The notes below the pieces were generated by a model that searched no databases, was not told the origin of the DNA, and worked only from the letters and a program-made list of their open reading frames with translations. From contig VZDJ01000090.1 of assembly GCA_008694505.1 (NCBI GenBank), positions 5,821,521 through 5,885,520 of the forward strand: a stretch of 64,000 nucleotides of DNA. The letters run 5' to 3'. Below are positions 49,516 through 61,830 of this stretch, piece after piece. The stretch comes from Cyanoderma ruficeps (lineage: Eukaryota > Chordata > Aves > Passeriformes > Timaliidae). Both the position numbers and the translations under genes were made by a program. How positions within the stretch are numbered: position 1 is the first letter of the stretch; each line of letters starts with the position of its first letter.

Positions 49516-49999
49516 TTTTTTGTTGCATGGAATTTTTCTACAGGTGGCATAGCTTCCAGGTCCTGCTAGACTTGTTTTTAACTGTGTACAGGAAAGTTCC
49601 AAGGAGACAAATAGTGGAAACCTTATTATCTTGTTCTAAAGAATTTTCTTCATCATTTTGTTCCCAGACACTTTGTTCCTAGAAACTCTTTTCCGTAGCC
49701 CAATAGATCATTCTGCTATAGAGAAATACGTAGAGAAGCACATAGGAATTTTATGTTTACTTCAGGTCTTTTCCCTTTGCAGATTAAGCATCGTTCTCAT
49801 CTCCAGACGTGCACTTTGTGTGGCAGGAGGTGAGTATCATTCAACAAACTTTCCTTGATAGCAGCTCTTCTTGTCCCTTAGCCAGGAAGATGTATCATCT
49901 TTGACATTATGAAGTTTATGTAAGGCTATACAGAGAAAAATGTGCTTTTTTACTTCCTGTGTGTAAACTCTAGAACCCCTCCATGCATAGTCCATGACA

Positions 50000-50018
50000 G
50001 GTCTCCAGACTGGAGACC
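50000..50018. repeat. 9-bp perfect inverted repeat
   Basis: GGTCTCCAG, one A, then CTGGAGACC: a 19-base odd palindrome. It sits just left of a TA-rich tract. No matching known site is recognised. Confidence 0.8.
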
Positions 50019-50032
50019 ACGCCATCTAACTT

Positions 50033-50100
50033 TTCAGTGTATATATATGAATCAATGTATATCATGAATATATTTATTCAGTGTATATATGTTATATATC
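50033..50100. repeat. TA-rich tract with a 14-bp direct repeat
   Basis: TTCAGTGTATATAT occurs at 50033-50046 and again at 50077-50090, within a tract of mainly TA steps. Likely slippage-generated simple repeat. Confidence 0.8.
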
Positions 50101-53100
50101 CATTCCGTAACAGCTGAATTAATTCTTTAAAATATGATTTTCTGTTGTTTCTGTAATTGTTTTTTGGAATCCACTGTCCACACAAGTGTTTTTCAGCCTG
50201 GACTGTTTCTGTGGCATCTAATGTGAAGTGCAGTGCACCAATCAACAAAATGTTGTGACATTTTTACTGTGCAGCTTTGGACGGGATGCCTACTTTAAGA
50301 ATTTGCTGAGACATAAAATAATTTCTGTGAATCATATCTTTTCTCGAAGAAAATGAAATAAGTAATGAGCACTGTTTTTAGGTTAGTCTTAATGTTACTT
50401 ATGGATGTTTAGCAATGCATAATGTCAGCAGTAGAATGCAGTACCTATCCTGTTAAAATCAGTCCTTTTGCATCATTTTACTGGACAAAGCATTTGGGAG
50501 TGAGGAGAATGCTGTAGGTGCATGGGTGTCTTCCTGAGATTTAAAACGGGAGCACTGTAAACTGTCTGCATTTCTGACAATAGACTTTAGAACGCATTTG
50601 AATTCCAGCAAAAGGCCCAAGGAAATTGTTAAAAAGAGGTCAAAGTGTATTTGGCAGGTCATGGAAGAAATCTTTTTGCGTGTCAGTTCTCCCAGTTTGG
50701 GTGGACTGTCACAGAGCCATGTCGTAATGTGCCATCCGTTTTTTGAGTTACATAAATTCTCAGCAGCTTTTTTTAGCCCATACTCTTATAGATCTCAGCA
50801 GGGATTTTGACCAAGAAATGAGCAAGTAGTGCTCCAGCATTTAATGCTAGATTTTTATGTTCCTGGTCTTGGCCATGTATATGACCAGATTTCTGAGTGA
50901 AAGGCAGGATAAAATGAAGATGTTGCTCAGTGAAAAGCAGATGAAAGAATTTCTGGTTTAAAAATCCAAATTAAAGTATCAGCAGGAGATTTGCTGTCTG
51001 TTTAGAGTGTTTCTAATTTGTACAAGCCTGTGTGGACCTATTTCTTTCTCATTTAATGGCACACCCAGAACTTTCATTGACTTCAGTGCAATTATTGTTA
51101 CAGCTCCAGGAACTTTCCCAAGAAGTTTGCACCAAAACCCATTTATCTAAATGGGAATGCTTCCAGTGGCACCTGTGTGCCCTGGGCTGGGCTGTACATG
51201 TAGGTACCTCTAGACTGAGTACTCTGGAAAATAGTCTATGTTCTTGATGTTCTTGTTTAAAAAGGATGTAAAACAAAATAGACATTCTGATCAATATTAC
51301 TTTTTTTTAAATGTAAAAAAAAGTAACAACATGAAAAGCCAGCAATAAGAATTATAAAAAATTTATGATGGGCACTTTAATTTGCAATATGTAATGGCTC
51401 AGAAAGATTTGTTTTTTCTGGCATTTGAGACTGTCACCGATTTTGAGATGTCTCAGTTCTACTGGGAACTGCATTTGTAAATATTGAAATATTTACCTTA
51501 CATATGCATGTTATGTTATATATATTTGTTATATTTTCAGAGCAGTGACAGAAATATAAATCCTGGCATTAGTATTTTGAATTTTGCTAGGTTTTTCTAC
51601 CTGAAAAAATTCTAATGGAACTTCTAAATTATTGTGGATACTTCTAAGTGCTTGTTATTTAAGTGTGTGACTAGTCCTGTAGGACTAAAAATTCAGCCGA
51701 ATAGCTAACCAGCTGTAAGCTAAGTATATGCACTCACATGGTTTCATAATCAAAGGTTAAGTTTTTAAAGAAACTGCACAGGAGTCTTATCATCTGCTTA
51801 AAAAAAACAGGACCCCTTTTGGAATAAGGAACAAGAGCATTATTAACCTAAAGTATAGAGAAGAAAACTTAGACTGTTGAAACTGTGAAGCAGGCTGAAA
51901 GGAGGAAATTGTATTTACCCATTGTGGAATCTGGCAAGTACACTTGAAATACTTTTATTTTTCTTTCTTTCTTTCTTAGTCACAGAGTTGCAGGATTTGA
52001 GTTAGGTCTAAAGTCAAAATAAATATGATGTCTCACTCGAGAAGAACTCTACCTCCTTTATTTAAGAATTTGTATAAAGCATTTGACGAGGTTGAGTAGT
52101 ATTTTATTTGGTTAAATTAGGGTTTGAGGTTTGTAAAGTTTAAACTTGGTGCCTTTTGAGAATGATTTAAGACAGGAATGCTATAATCATCTAGTTATAT
52201 GAGGCTAGAGCAGGTGCTGGGGATGGAAAAATGGGGTTTTTTTCTCCTTCCATCTCTTCTCTGAAGAACTACTTAATTCTTCTTGCAGGAATCTGTTAAA
52301 AGCTTTTCATAAGGTTTCCCTGTAGGTAGACAATTCGCTGCAGAGCCCCATAGGCAATGCCTTTGGATGTACTGGGAGCAACTTGTGCACAGGCTCGTCC
52401 TTCTTTTCCAGGTGGAATGAGAAAAAAACAGGAAAGTACGCTTAGGGATCCTCTCTGTATCTCTCTTTTGAGTGCAGCAGAGATTGAACAAACTGAAGAG
52501 TAGTTTCATCATCCATTTCTGCTAGTGGGAATAACATTGCTTTCTGCTGTATTTAAAACAATTAATGGAATTGGGTTGCTTTCTCTCCTGTGTGAATATG
52601 TGTCAGTTATTCCAGCTTTGGTTTTTTGAATATTCAAACCAATAATAAACAAAAGTGAAACTACCTTGAAAATGTTTAACTTGTTACAGTTCCTTCTTCT
52701 GAATCAAGGCAACTTGAGTTTATCAGACTGAATGTCCTGTAGTTGGGTAAATAAGTTGTCCTGCATTCCTTACTTCTTTGTTTGTCTTTGTGACAGGGGT
52801 TCCTAGATATCAGAGCTTTGAATTTTATTTTTATTTTTTTTTAACTCTTGGCAGAGATTTCTTCACAATACTTCTGCTAATATTAATGGAATTCATACAT
52901 AAATCCTTTTTGTAGCTACAGAGGAAGGGATCCCAAATGTTTTAGTCTTCCCATCTGTATACTGAGAATGCCATCAGATGAGAAGGTAAAAAAGAGTACC
53001 AGCTTACAGTAGAAAAGTGTTAGAGGAATTCCCCGAACACACACTTCCCCTGCAGGAAAACAGGAGCATGTGTGTACAGGAAAAGTCTGACAAGTTTGGT

Positions 53101-56100
53101 GTGAGTTGGGATTTAAACTTCCTCCAAGCTCTGAAGTTGAGGAATTCAGCCTTTGGGTCTAACCTGTAGCAATTTTCTTAGCTGACAGGGTCAAAGTTGC
53201 AGCGGAAGGTAAAAATCCTTCCTGCTTAATTTTGAAAATCTGAAAGTCAGAATTTGAGATTTTTCTCTAAAATAAATAAAGATAAATTGGCCCTTCCAGG
53301 GTGAATTATTCTCCTTTGTTAGTCCTGTTATGATATGACAGATTTCTCTTTACAGTTTCTTGTCTACATGCAGATTTTACAGATAGCTTAAATAAGGGGG
53401 TTGAACACTGCCCAACATTGCCACTCCCGGCTTTGGTCAGAAAAAGAACAGGTCTTCTGTATTTCTAATTTGAGCTTTCCTCTTGGGTCCTCCTGAGCTG
53501 ACATTGCTTGACAGAGGCACAGGTTTTAATGTAGGGTAATCTAACATATTTCTGGACTGTTTTAATGTTTTGTTTGTTTCTCTCTGTTTCCAAATGCCCT
53601 GTTATCTCATCTGAATCACTGAAGGGAAAGAGAATATTCTGGGGAGGCATGATAAGGGGCTTGCTCTTTTGTTATACGTTTTCTTCTAGATGATTACTCT
53701 TGACATCCATTGGAGAGGGAGGACTGAGCTTAATGGAGCATCTGCCCCCATATATTCCCGTGTTTTTCAGGACACTTTATGCATGTACACAAATATAAAC
53801 ACACACACATGTCAAGCCTTTCAGTCTCCTTAGTGCTGTGGATAATTATTTCCATTCCTTTTCTAATAAATAGGTAAGTGGAAACAGAAATTTTTCCTAT
53901 GATGTGGGTGGCAGAAACATATGACTCAAGAAGCCAAAGCCTCTTCTTTCACGTTCAGGTCCTAGTTCAGTTTCTCTTACCTACACACACACCTTTCCTG
54001 CTTGGAACATTATGATATACAGCTTCAACTGCCCTGCCAGGAGGTGGAAAAAGATAGTTCTATCATAAGAACCCTGTATGGGTTCCTTTGAGCACTCTGT
54101 GGGACTAGACTGCTGTATGGGACTGTTTAGACACTGGTATGAGAGGAGGGCATCTAATTGCCAGTCTTCCTGCACAGGAGCAAGAGTGCTACTTCCATGC
54201 TTTCCATGCAAGTCCAGCCTGCTCATGCAGCAAGTCCCAGGAATGCAGCTCTGCTACCATACCAGTGAATTGTTCATTAGTCACCTTATATTGTGTGTAC
54301 ATGCTCAAACATATGGAGATGTGTTACATTCATAGTTTATGTATAAATATATGAAAGTAATTAGTGAACCTATATGCAACCAAGGAAGGCTCTGCATTTA
54401 GCAGCTTCAAGTCAAATGACCTGGCTGTAAAGGCTTGAAGGCAATTTGCATACTCAGAGCACTCCTCCTTTCTTTTCTGTAAAAGGAGCATGCATGTTAC
54501 ATATATCCATCTGGAAAATTAGTTCTTTCTAAACAATTTTGAATAATAGGATCAGGACTGTATTTTTCTATTTTTCTTACAGAAGTGTGGGTGATCCGAG
54601 AAGTTATGTCTATAATAATGAAAACATGTTTCAGATACAAGAAAATTTTCTGGGGTTTTTTGTGGCCTTGAGTAGATCACAATGGCCCTTTACCACTGTT
54701 TTTCCATTTCAGCCATTGTGAGTCTTGAATAACTAACATTTGGAAGCATTTTTGCAAATGAAAGCCGGTTATGAAAATGCACGGATAGAAAAGCAAACAC
54801 TATGATCCTAGACAAGTGTTTTCCAAAGGCATTCTGATGAACTTCCCCTGAAACTTAGCTCTGTATATGTGAGCTTCAAAAAGTAGAGATAATATCTGTA
54901 GTATTACATTTAGTTTTACTCATTAAAGAAATGTTTGAAATGCATTATTGTGTTTAGTCCAGCAAGGAGCCCCAAGTTAACTGATGTGTTATGGGCTGCT
55001 CCGTGGCACAAAAGCATAACAAGAGAAAATACTCTCTTTTCCTTTCCCAGTTTTTGCATTGTGACCTGACATTTATGCATATTGCATAAAGCAAATTCTG
55101 AGTATTACAGCTTCACTGACTCGAGGCTGACAAACATTTTTTTTCCCTTTTCCTTGCTTTTTGTCATTTTCTGATAAGTTCAACACACTGTAAACTATGC
55201 ATGTCTTTCCAGACAGCACAGAAAGGATTAGTTACAGACTTTACATGAGGCTACACCATAACTTTTGTTCATGTCCAGCTTTTCAGTACAAAAATAATGT
55301 GTACCTGAGTTCAACCAAAATGGTTGTGTCTGCCTGACCATAGTGTCTACAGAGCCAAATAATCTAAAGTATGCATGGTTTGATAGAGTAAGCATCCAAC
55401 AAAAGCTTCCTTAAAATGAGTCATGTCTTTGATTCAACAGTCACATTAGTTGAAATTAATCAGTCTTCCTGTTGCTGGCACTGGGAAATTTAAGAAGAAA
55501 AGCAAAAGGATTGCTGCAACAAAACAATGCCATCCATTGTAAGGCAGTGCCAGCCAGGGATACCAGGCAGCAACCAGCCAGGCCAAATCAGCACTTATTT
55601 ATTAATTCCAGGAATGTCTCAAATATTTGAGGGCAGTTTCCGGACAGAGCAGTGATGGCAGAGGGTTCTGGCATTTCAGTTTGTCAAGGCGTCATGGATC
55701 TCCTATTGGGAAGTGTTCACATTAGGGCACTCATTTCATTACACTTGAAGTAATTGTCCTTCACGCTGTTCTAGCAGGAGTGGCAAAAAAACTGCATGGA
55801 CAAATAAAGCAAGCAGCACTTCTTTCAGCATCCCATCGGGAGGCCAAGTTCGTTTTTTTCTTTTTCCATTTTTGAAACTTAATTTTACATCAAGCAAGAG
55901 GTCAGGATTCAAGCACGATAGTTCAGATGTGCTCACTTAAAAAGTATGTGTGATAGTCACTATGTCCTTGGTCCTTTTTAGGCATAAAGGGAATATATCT
56001 TTATATTTCCTTACTCCCTTGCTGTCCTAGTGCTGCCTTCTCTATATTTGCATTACAGATTCAGTAGATCTTTCGAAAGTACCTCCAGTCAGTGTACAGC

Positions 56101-57679
56101 CACCTATTCTTTCAAGTGTTTCTCTCCCTCCATTACCTCTTCTTAACTGACAATTATTCAATTATTCTCCCATACCAGGTCTAGTTCTCATTTTCTTGGT
56201 CTCTCTCTTACCAATTTTCTCCCTTCTGTTTTCACAATTCAGAGACACTTCTTGTCTTATGGATTGAATGCAGGCATAGCCAAGTCTGTGGCTCAGAGGT
56301 AAAACAGTGCTACTTGGCCAAACTCTTTGAACCATAAATCTATTAATTTATTAATGCTGATTCCATGGACAAGTGTTTCCTTCTGACCTCTGTAGTTGCA
56401 TCCACGCTTTTTCATGAGCAAAATTCTAAGATTTCTTTGTACAAACAAGATGCTTACACATCAGTCCATCCCAACCTTGGCAGCATAAATTCACACAGAA
56501 AAAAGAAATTTCATGTTACGAGCAGTAAAATTCAAGGAAAAAACCACTTTTGAAAAAGTTTTAAAATCTGTTTTACAGATTATCATTCTGCACTCGTAAT
56601 ATGAGCATGTTGCAGAAGTTCATTAAGCATTGCAGCTAATATCTGAAATGAATTTATGGATTTGTTTGGCTTTTGTTCTTCTTCATCCAGCAATAGAATC
56701 CAGTACCAAACTTATATCCTACATTTCTATCACTATGCCTTTTCCAATTCTGTTTCTGCTCCATCCTGTTTACTCACTTCTGCCAGCTATTTTCCCTAAT
56801 TTGTCACTATAGGTCTAGCGTGTTTCTGAGCCACAGCTCTCAATTTCTTTAAAGCAGGCTTTTTGTCCTTATAGAAGTTATATTGTTCTTGTCCCCTTCT
56901 CGTGTATTCAGACCAGGCCAGGCCCATTGTTCTTCAGAACTGAACGAGTGGTGCTCACTGTAGCCCACCTGGCTGCTGAGAAATGGCCTCCAACTTAATT
57001 TTTCTCCGCCAAAGGCTGATGGAATTCGTGGAGTTCCTGGATTTGCACCCTGCTCCCAGAATTGGTTAAGGATGACTGTTTCCCACTTCACACTAGCCTG
57101 GTCTTGTTTGCTGTACTTCTCCCTTCCAAGCATGAAGTGCAGAATAAGGTGAAGATTCCCAGCTTACCCAAGAGCACTCTGCAGTGCCAAGCCAGATCCC
57201 TGAGAGAAGCACGGCTTCCTTCATGTGCACAAACCAAATGGTGATCAGAGCAATGAAGGTTTGCTGGGGTCAGTCCAGAGAGGGTGGCTGTAGAGTGAGC
57301 CAAACATGGTGATTACGGTCTGACATGGAAAATTGACCCAGGAAAAACAGGGGAGCAACTATAGCTTAATATTTTGGGAGTGGTGGGGGAAACAATGCAC
57401 ATTCTTCTTTGCAGACTGTAGCCTCAGTAAAATGCAGGCATTCTTTCTGAATGGATGTGTAGGTCGTGGCCTGGGCAGGTGGTCTTCTTCCCTGTTTTTT
57501 TATGTATTCACCAAATGTGTGAGAAATTGAAACTGCACAATGAGCAGCATTTCCTCCCTGCAAACTTGCAGTGTGCCAGCTATGAGACGAAATGTGTTCC
57601 TGGGGATATGCATCTTTTATACTCTTTTCTGACTTGCACTATATAATTACATCTTCAGTCAATAAAAGTATGTGTCTTT

Positions 57680-57712
57680 AATATATATATATATACTCAT
57701 GCACATATATAT
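57680..57712. repeat. (TA)n microsatellite pair
   Basis: A (TA)n run of about 16 bases, a short interruption containing ATGCAC, then a second shorter ATATATAT run. Confidence 0.85.
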
Positions 57713-60700
57713 CATTCCAGTAAACAGCTGTGGAAAGGAGGGAAAATAGTTATAAAAACAAGCATTCTGAACAACAAACAGCTTAGTGTACAACTAAAGC
57801 AAACTTTTAAGAAACAGGCCTTCATGAAGGAATAACATTGTCGGAACCATATGTTTTCCATGTACCAGGAGACTGTTTTAATAGTTTACAAATGTATTTA
57901 GCCACAGAAAGTCTAAAATTAGTCAGTGTTTTAAAGGGCTAAAGATTGACACAGGTCATTCCAGTTAGTGAAGGACTTCTTTTCATCCACATCCAGTGAA
58001 TAAACTTATGAGTGAGCAGATGTTTGTGGGGGACTGGTTTTCTGTGGCTGCTGATTAGAGTTGTACAAAACTTTGCTGCTAACTTGTAGTATTCATTTGT
58101 TTCAGGCGTTGTGTCTTGTGGGAAATATGATGGCCTAGACCACAAGTAACTAAAGTTCTGTCCCTGCTCTGCTACTGCTGTGCTCCATAGTCTAGAACAA
58201 GGTATTCCTCCACGCTGTGGTGGTTTTGCCCTCATAAAATAGGAAATCCCTTTGTAAACTGCTTTGAGAACTGCTGATGAAAGATGCTGGCTATGAGCTT
58301 TGCCAGTCTTTCCTCCCACAGTTTGTTTGAGTTTAGTAGCCTAAAGTGAAACTCAGGTGAGTTGTCAGGGCCTCCAGGGTTTGCACTGAAGTCGTACAAA
58401 ATCTTGTATACAGCTTGTTTTCACTTTAACAGCTTCAGGGTTACTCTGAGCTGGGCTCCCTATCGTTAACAGGGCTTGCAAACCTCAGGAAATCCTTCAT
58501 CATCTGATCTGAATTATGAATTGGCAAGAAAATCAACATCTTCTGCTGAACAGCAGAGGTTTTATGAGGCTGTGCAACACTGTCTCCACAAAAGCTTAGT
58601 TCTGTTTCAGCGGTGCTCAAACACCAGCTCTGCTCTGTTGCACACCCTGTGCATTCTGCTCTTCATCCTTAGATGAACTTCATCCCAGATGGCTCCATCC
58701 GTGATCGACTCTGTGGTGTGTATGACCACAGCTGAGGCACGTGCACTGCCGTCACCACGTTCTGTGATATCACACACTTCTGCTGAGCTGGAGGCTGGTC
58801 TGGGCTCCTGCCTCCAGGATACCATGTTCTCAAATGAAACAGGGGTTTGCCCTTTCAATCCAGCTGGGTTGTCTTCCTCATCATGACAGCTCTTTTCATT
58901 GTGGTTTGAGCCACTTGGAGAGAAAACTGAGTCACAGAGCTACCTGACAGTCACTGAATAGTGTTCAAGCATGCTTTCCCGTTAGTTCTGTAGTGGCTCT
59001 CTATGCTCACTTGACAGGTTTTTATCCCAATGGCTCTTCTATGGGGTTTCAAGTCTACAAGGAACTTGTCTCTATTCTATACACACCTTGGTAGGAGCAA
59101 GCTTAAAGAAAGAAAGATGTACCTAGAAGAAAAGAGGAAAGGGGGCTTGGTCCTCAACAGGTCTGGTGCTTTACCAGAAATCTGGACAGGATTTCCATAT
59201 TTTTTCCCCCCAGGGTGATAATGGAATAATGCAAAGAAACCTGAAAACAGAAAAATCTTACTGGATTTTCTGCATTACTAGAAATCTTATTCAGATCTTT
59301 TATTTAAAAAGTGCTCAAAATGTACATAAGAAAAGGAGCTATATTAGCTCCTATACTAAAGTATTCCTTTCATTCTGTCAAAAATGGTCACATGCTAAAC
59401 ATCGAACAAAAAAATTTGAAATGTTAAAGGAATAAAACTCTTCAGGGAATAAATTATTTTTACAACTGGCCAATATAAAATAATACAGTACAAGTCTCTT
59501 AAAGTAGTAATTGATAAAGGAATAAAACTGCTAAAAGAGTATATTTTTCATTCGCTGGAGCTAACGGTATAATAGCACTCAGCTGTATTTAATCTCTGGG
59601 GGCCTACGGAACAGGCACAAAAATGAACGTAACTTAAAATTGACGAGTGATCTTTTATGAGATCTGTGGTACCTGCTGCCTGCTGGCAACAGCCATGTTA
59701 CTGCAGCAAGCCTACTCACTCAGCCCCACGGTACTTTGCCTTTCAGGGCCTTTTTTTATCTGTATGTTAAGTAGGTAATTCCCAAGACATCCCTATTAAG
59801 TAAAAAAGAATGACTCTTCCAGCCTGACACACAGGGAAACTGAGATACAGGGAGGATAAAGCCTTTGCCTGGGGTTAGACTGTTTTTTTCTGCCATGTAA
59901 TATGGCTGTAATGGGCCTCAGTCCTTCCACAGAATGCTGATTGAAAACACACTGGAATAAAAATTTGAAATTGTGGTTTCACTGGATACTGCAGAACGGG
60001 ATTACAACTGTGCTGGACCCAGGTCCTTCAGCTTCCTACAGTGCACACTTGAATCCCAGTATAGAAATCAAGTACCAGTTTTATATTAGTGTCTGGTTGA
60101 TTAAAGAATTCTTACATTATATTATAGAGCTATGTGTGTGGGCTCCAAAGGCTGACCTCACCTGGGCAAAAAGAGAGCATCCCAAGCGGGAGACAGTTCC
60201 TCCACTGTGTGGCCATTGTGTGATTCTTGTTTGCCTTTGGAACGGGTCTGTCCCAGGAATTTCTTAGATTTCCATTGAGGAAAAGAAGATAAATTTTTCA
60301 TTAGGTAGATACATGCAGAGATTCTTGGCTGAGGAAAATGGAGAGAGTGGGGACTTGGAAGAATGCATAAAATGGCATTTCATTTATCCTTCTGTCAGTG
60401 GGTCTTGGAGAGGCCAAGTGATTTCTAGCTTGTACAGGCTTCACCCAAGTGATGTTCTTTCCCCAGAGTCTCTTCCTCTTTTTCCATCCACTGCTCAGAC
60501 TGTCTGTCCCAGCAGAACTGCTTCATTCTTCTTGAGATCAGTCACACTGAAACAACTGAATAGAATTAGAGTTTTTAACTGTGTGTGTCAACTAGTTTGG
60601 GTTTGCCGGTGCTTCTCTCCCATCACCCATGAGCTCATTTTCCATTCATTTAGTCAGAAGTAAGACCAAGGGCTTTTATCTAAATAGTCTTAAATTTGGC

Positions 60701-61589
60701 ATGTATTTTAAAACTGAATCCTTCTTTATGTTAAAGTTATAAAACTATTTTCTTTTCATAGCACTTCTTATAAAGCTATTGACCCAATTTTATGAAATTT
60801 TAATGACATGTGAAATTTAGAAATGTATCTACATTTTATAGGATTTCTGGGGTTTGGTTCCCTAAAAAAAGGAAATAACTGACTTCCTTATTTTCTCACA
60901 TTGTTTACTTTGTTTAGTTCTAGTGGAGAGTATGCCAGAAACTTTGACGAGTGCATAAAAATAGCAGAAGATAAATGTGCCTTTGTAAAAATCTACCCCA
61001 TGCATACCCTGTGCCCTTGCATCATATTGTGTAGTCTGTTTATTGTAAACAGAGTGTATCAATTCAGGAATAGTAGCATGCTTTTATCAATAAAACAGAG
61101 AGAGTTTCCCTTTATAATCCACAGAATCAGTTAGAAATTTCACTCAACTAATTATTTTAGGATAGAAATTGTTATTCTCTGAGATCTGGTGGGTGAAATT
61201 AGGAAAAAAAAAGGAAAAGGCAGCTAGAAAACAGAAAAAGCTTCAGTCTTTTTCTTAATGGTGGTTTTAAGTGTATAGAAAAAAGTGAGGAGAGTGAGAA
61301 CAAGAATAAATCGCAGTATTCCTAATTTACCAAAAATACGTTTTGTTTCTGCCTCACTTCAAAATGACCCAAAAGAACGCTGTTTAAACTTGGCTTATTT
61401 TGTAGATACCCTTGAGAGTCTGCTAGTAAATGAAGTGCCAAACAAGTGAGTTCCATAGTTTCAAAGTGGTACATACATAACATATGTAGACAGAATATCA
61501 CTTGTGCCTGAACCTCACTGTTTTTCTGTTGAGCTCTGTCTCCATTCTCATGGAAACCAACCACTGATTGACAGTAATGCTGTGAACTT

Positions 61590-61830
61590 CCACTTATTAG
61601 CTAATGCTGACTTTTCTTGAAAATAGGAGCGGAGTGTAGCATTATGGAATATTCATGGAACAAAATTCCGGAGAGAGAGGTCTCAGGGTCAGGAGGAGGG
61701 AGGGAATGAGAGACAGATGCCAGATTGCCTGTAGAGAGTCCAAGCATGTGTTTTTGTTTGTAGCAATGATGCACATGCCTTTTGCGGGTGCAATTATTGC
61801 TTTTGCCTTTGAAAGTTTTACCATAAATCT
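61590..61830. promoter_or_regulatory. Candidate conserved non-coding element
   Basis: Non-repetitive text with words such as CTTATTAGCTAATGCTGAC, GGAATATTCATGG and GCGGGTGCAATTATTGC, which resemble homeobox- and POU-type sites, and several retained CpGs in an AT-rich context. A 114-codon plus-strand frame covers the right half but has no domain. Conservation is not testable here, so confidence is low. Confidence 0.18.

Noticed and set aside
57939..58319. 126-codon minus-strand open frame
   Set aside because: No domain, no splice sites in a sensible place and low-information composition. Expected by chance in 64 kb.
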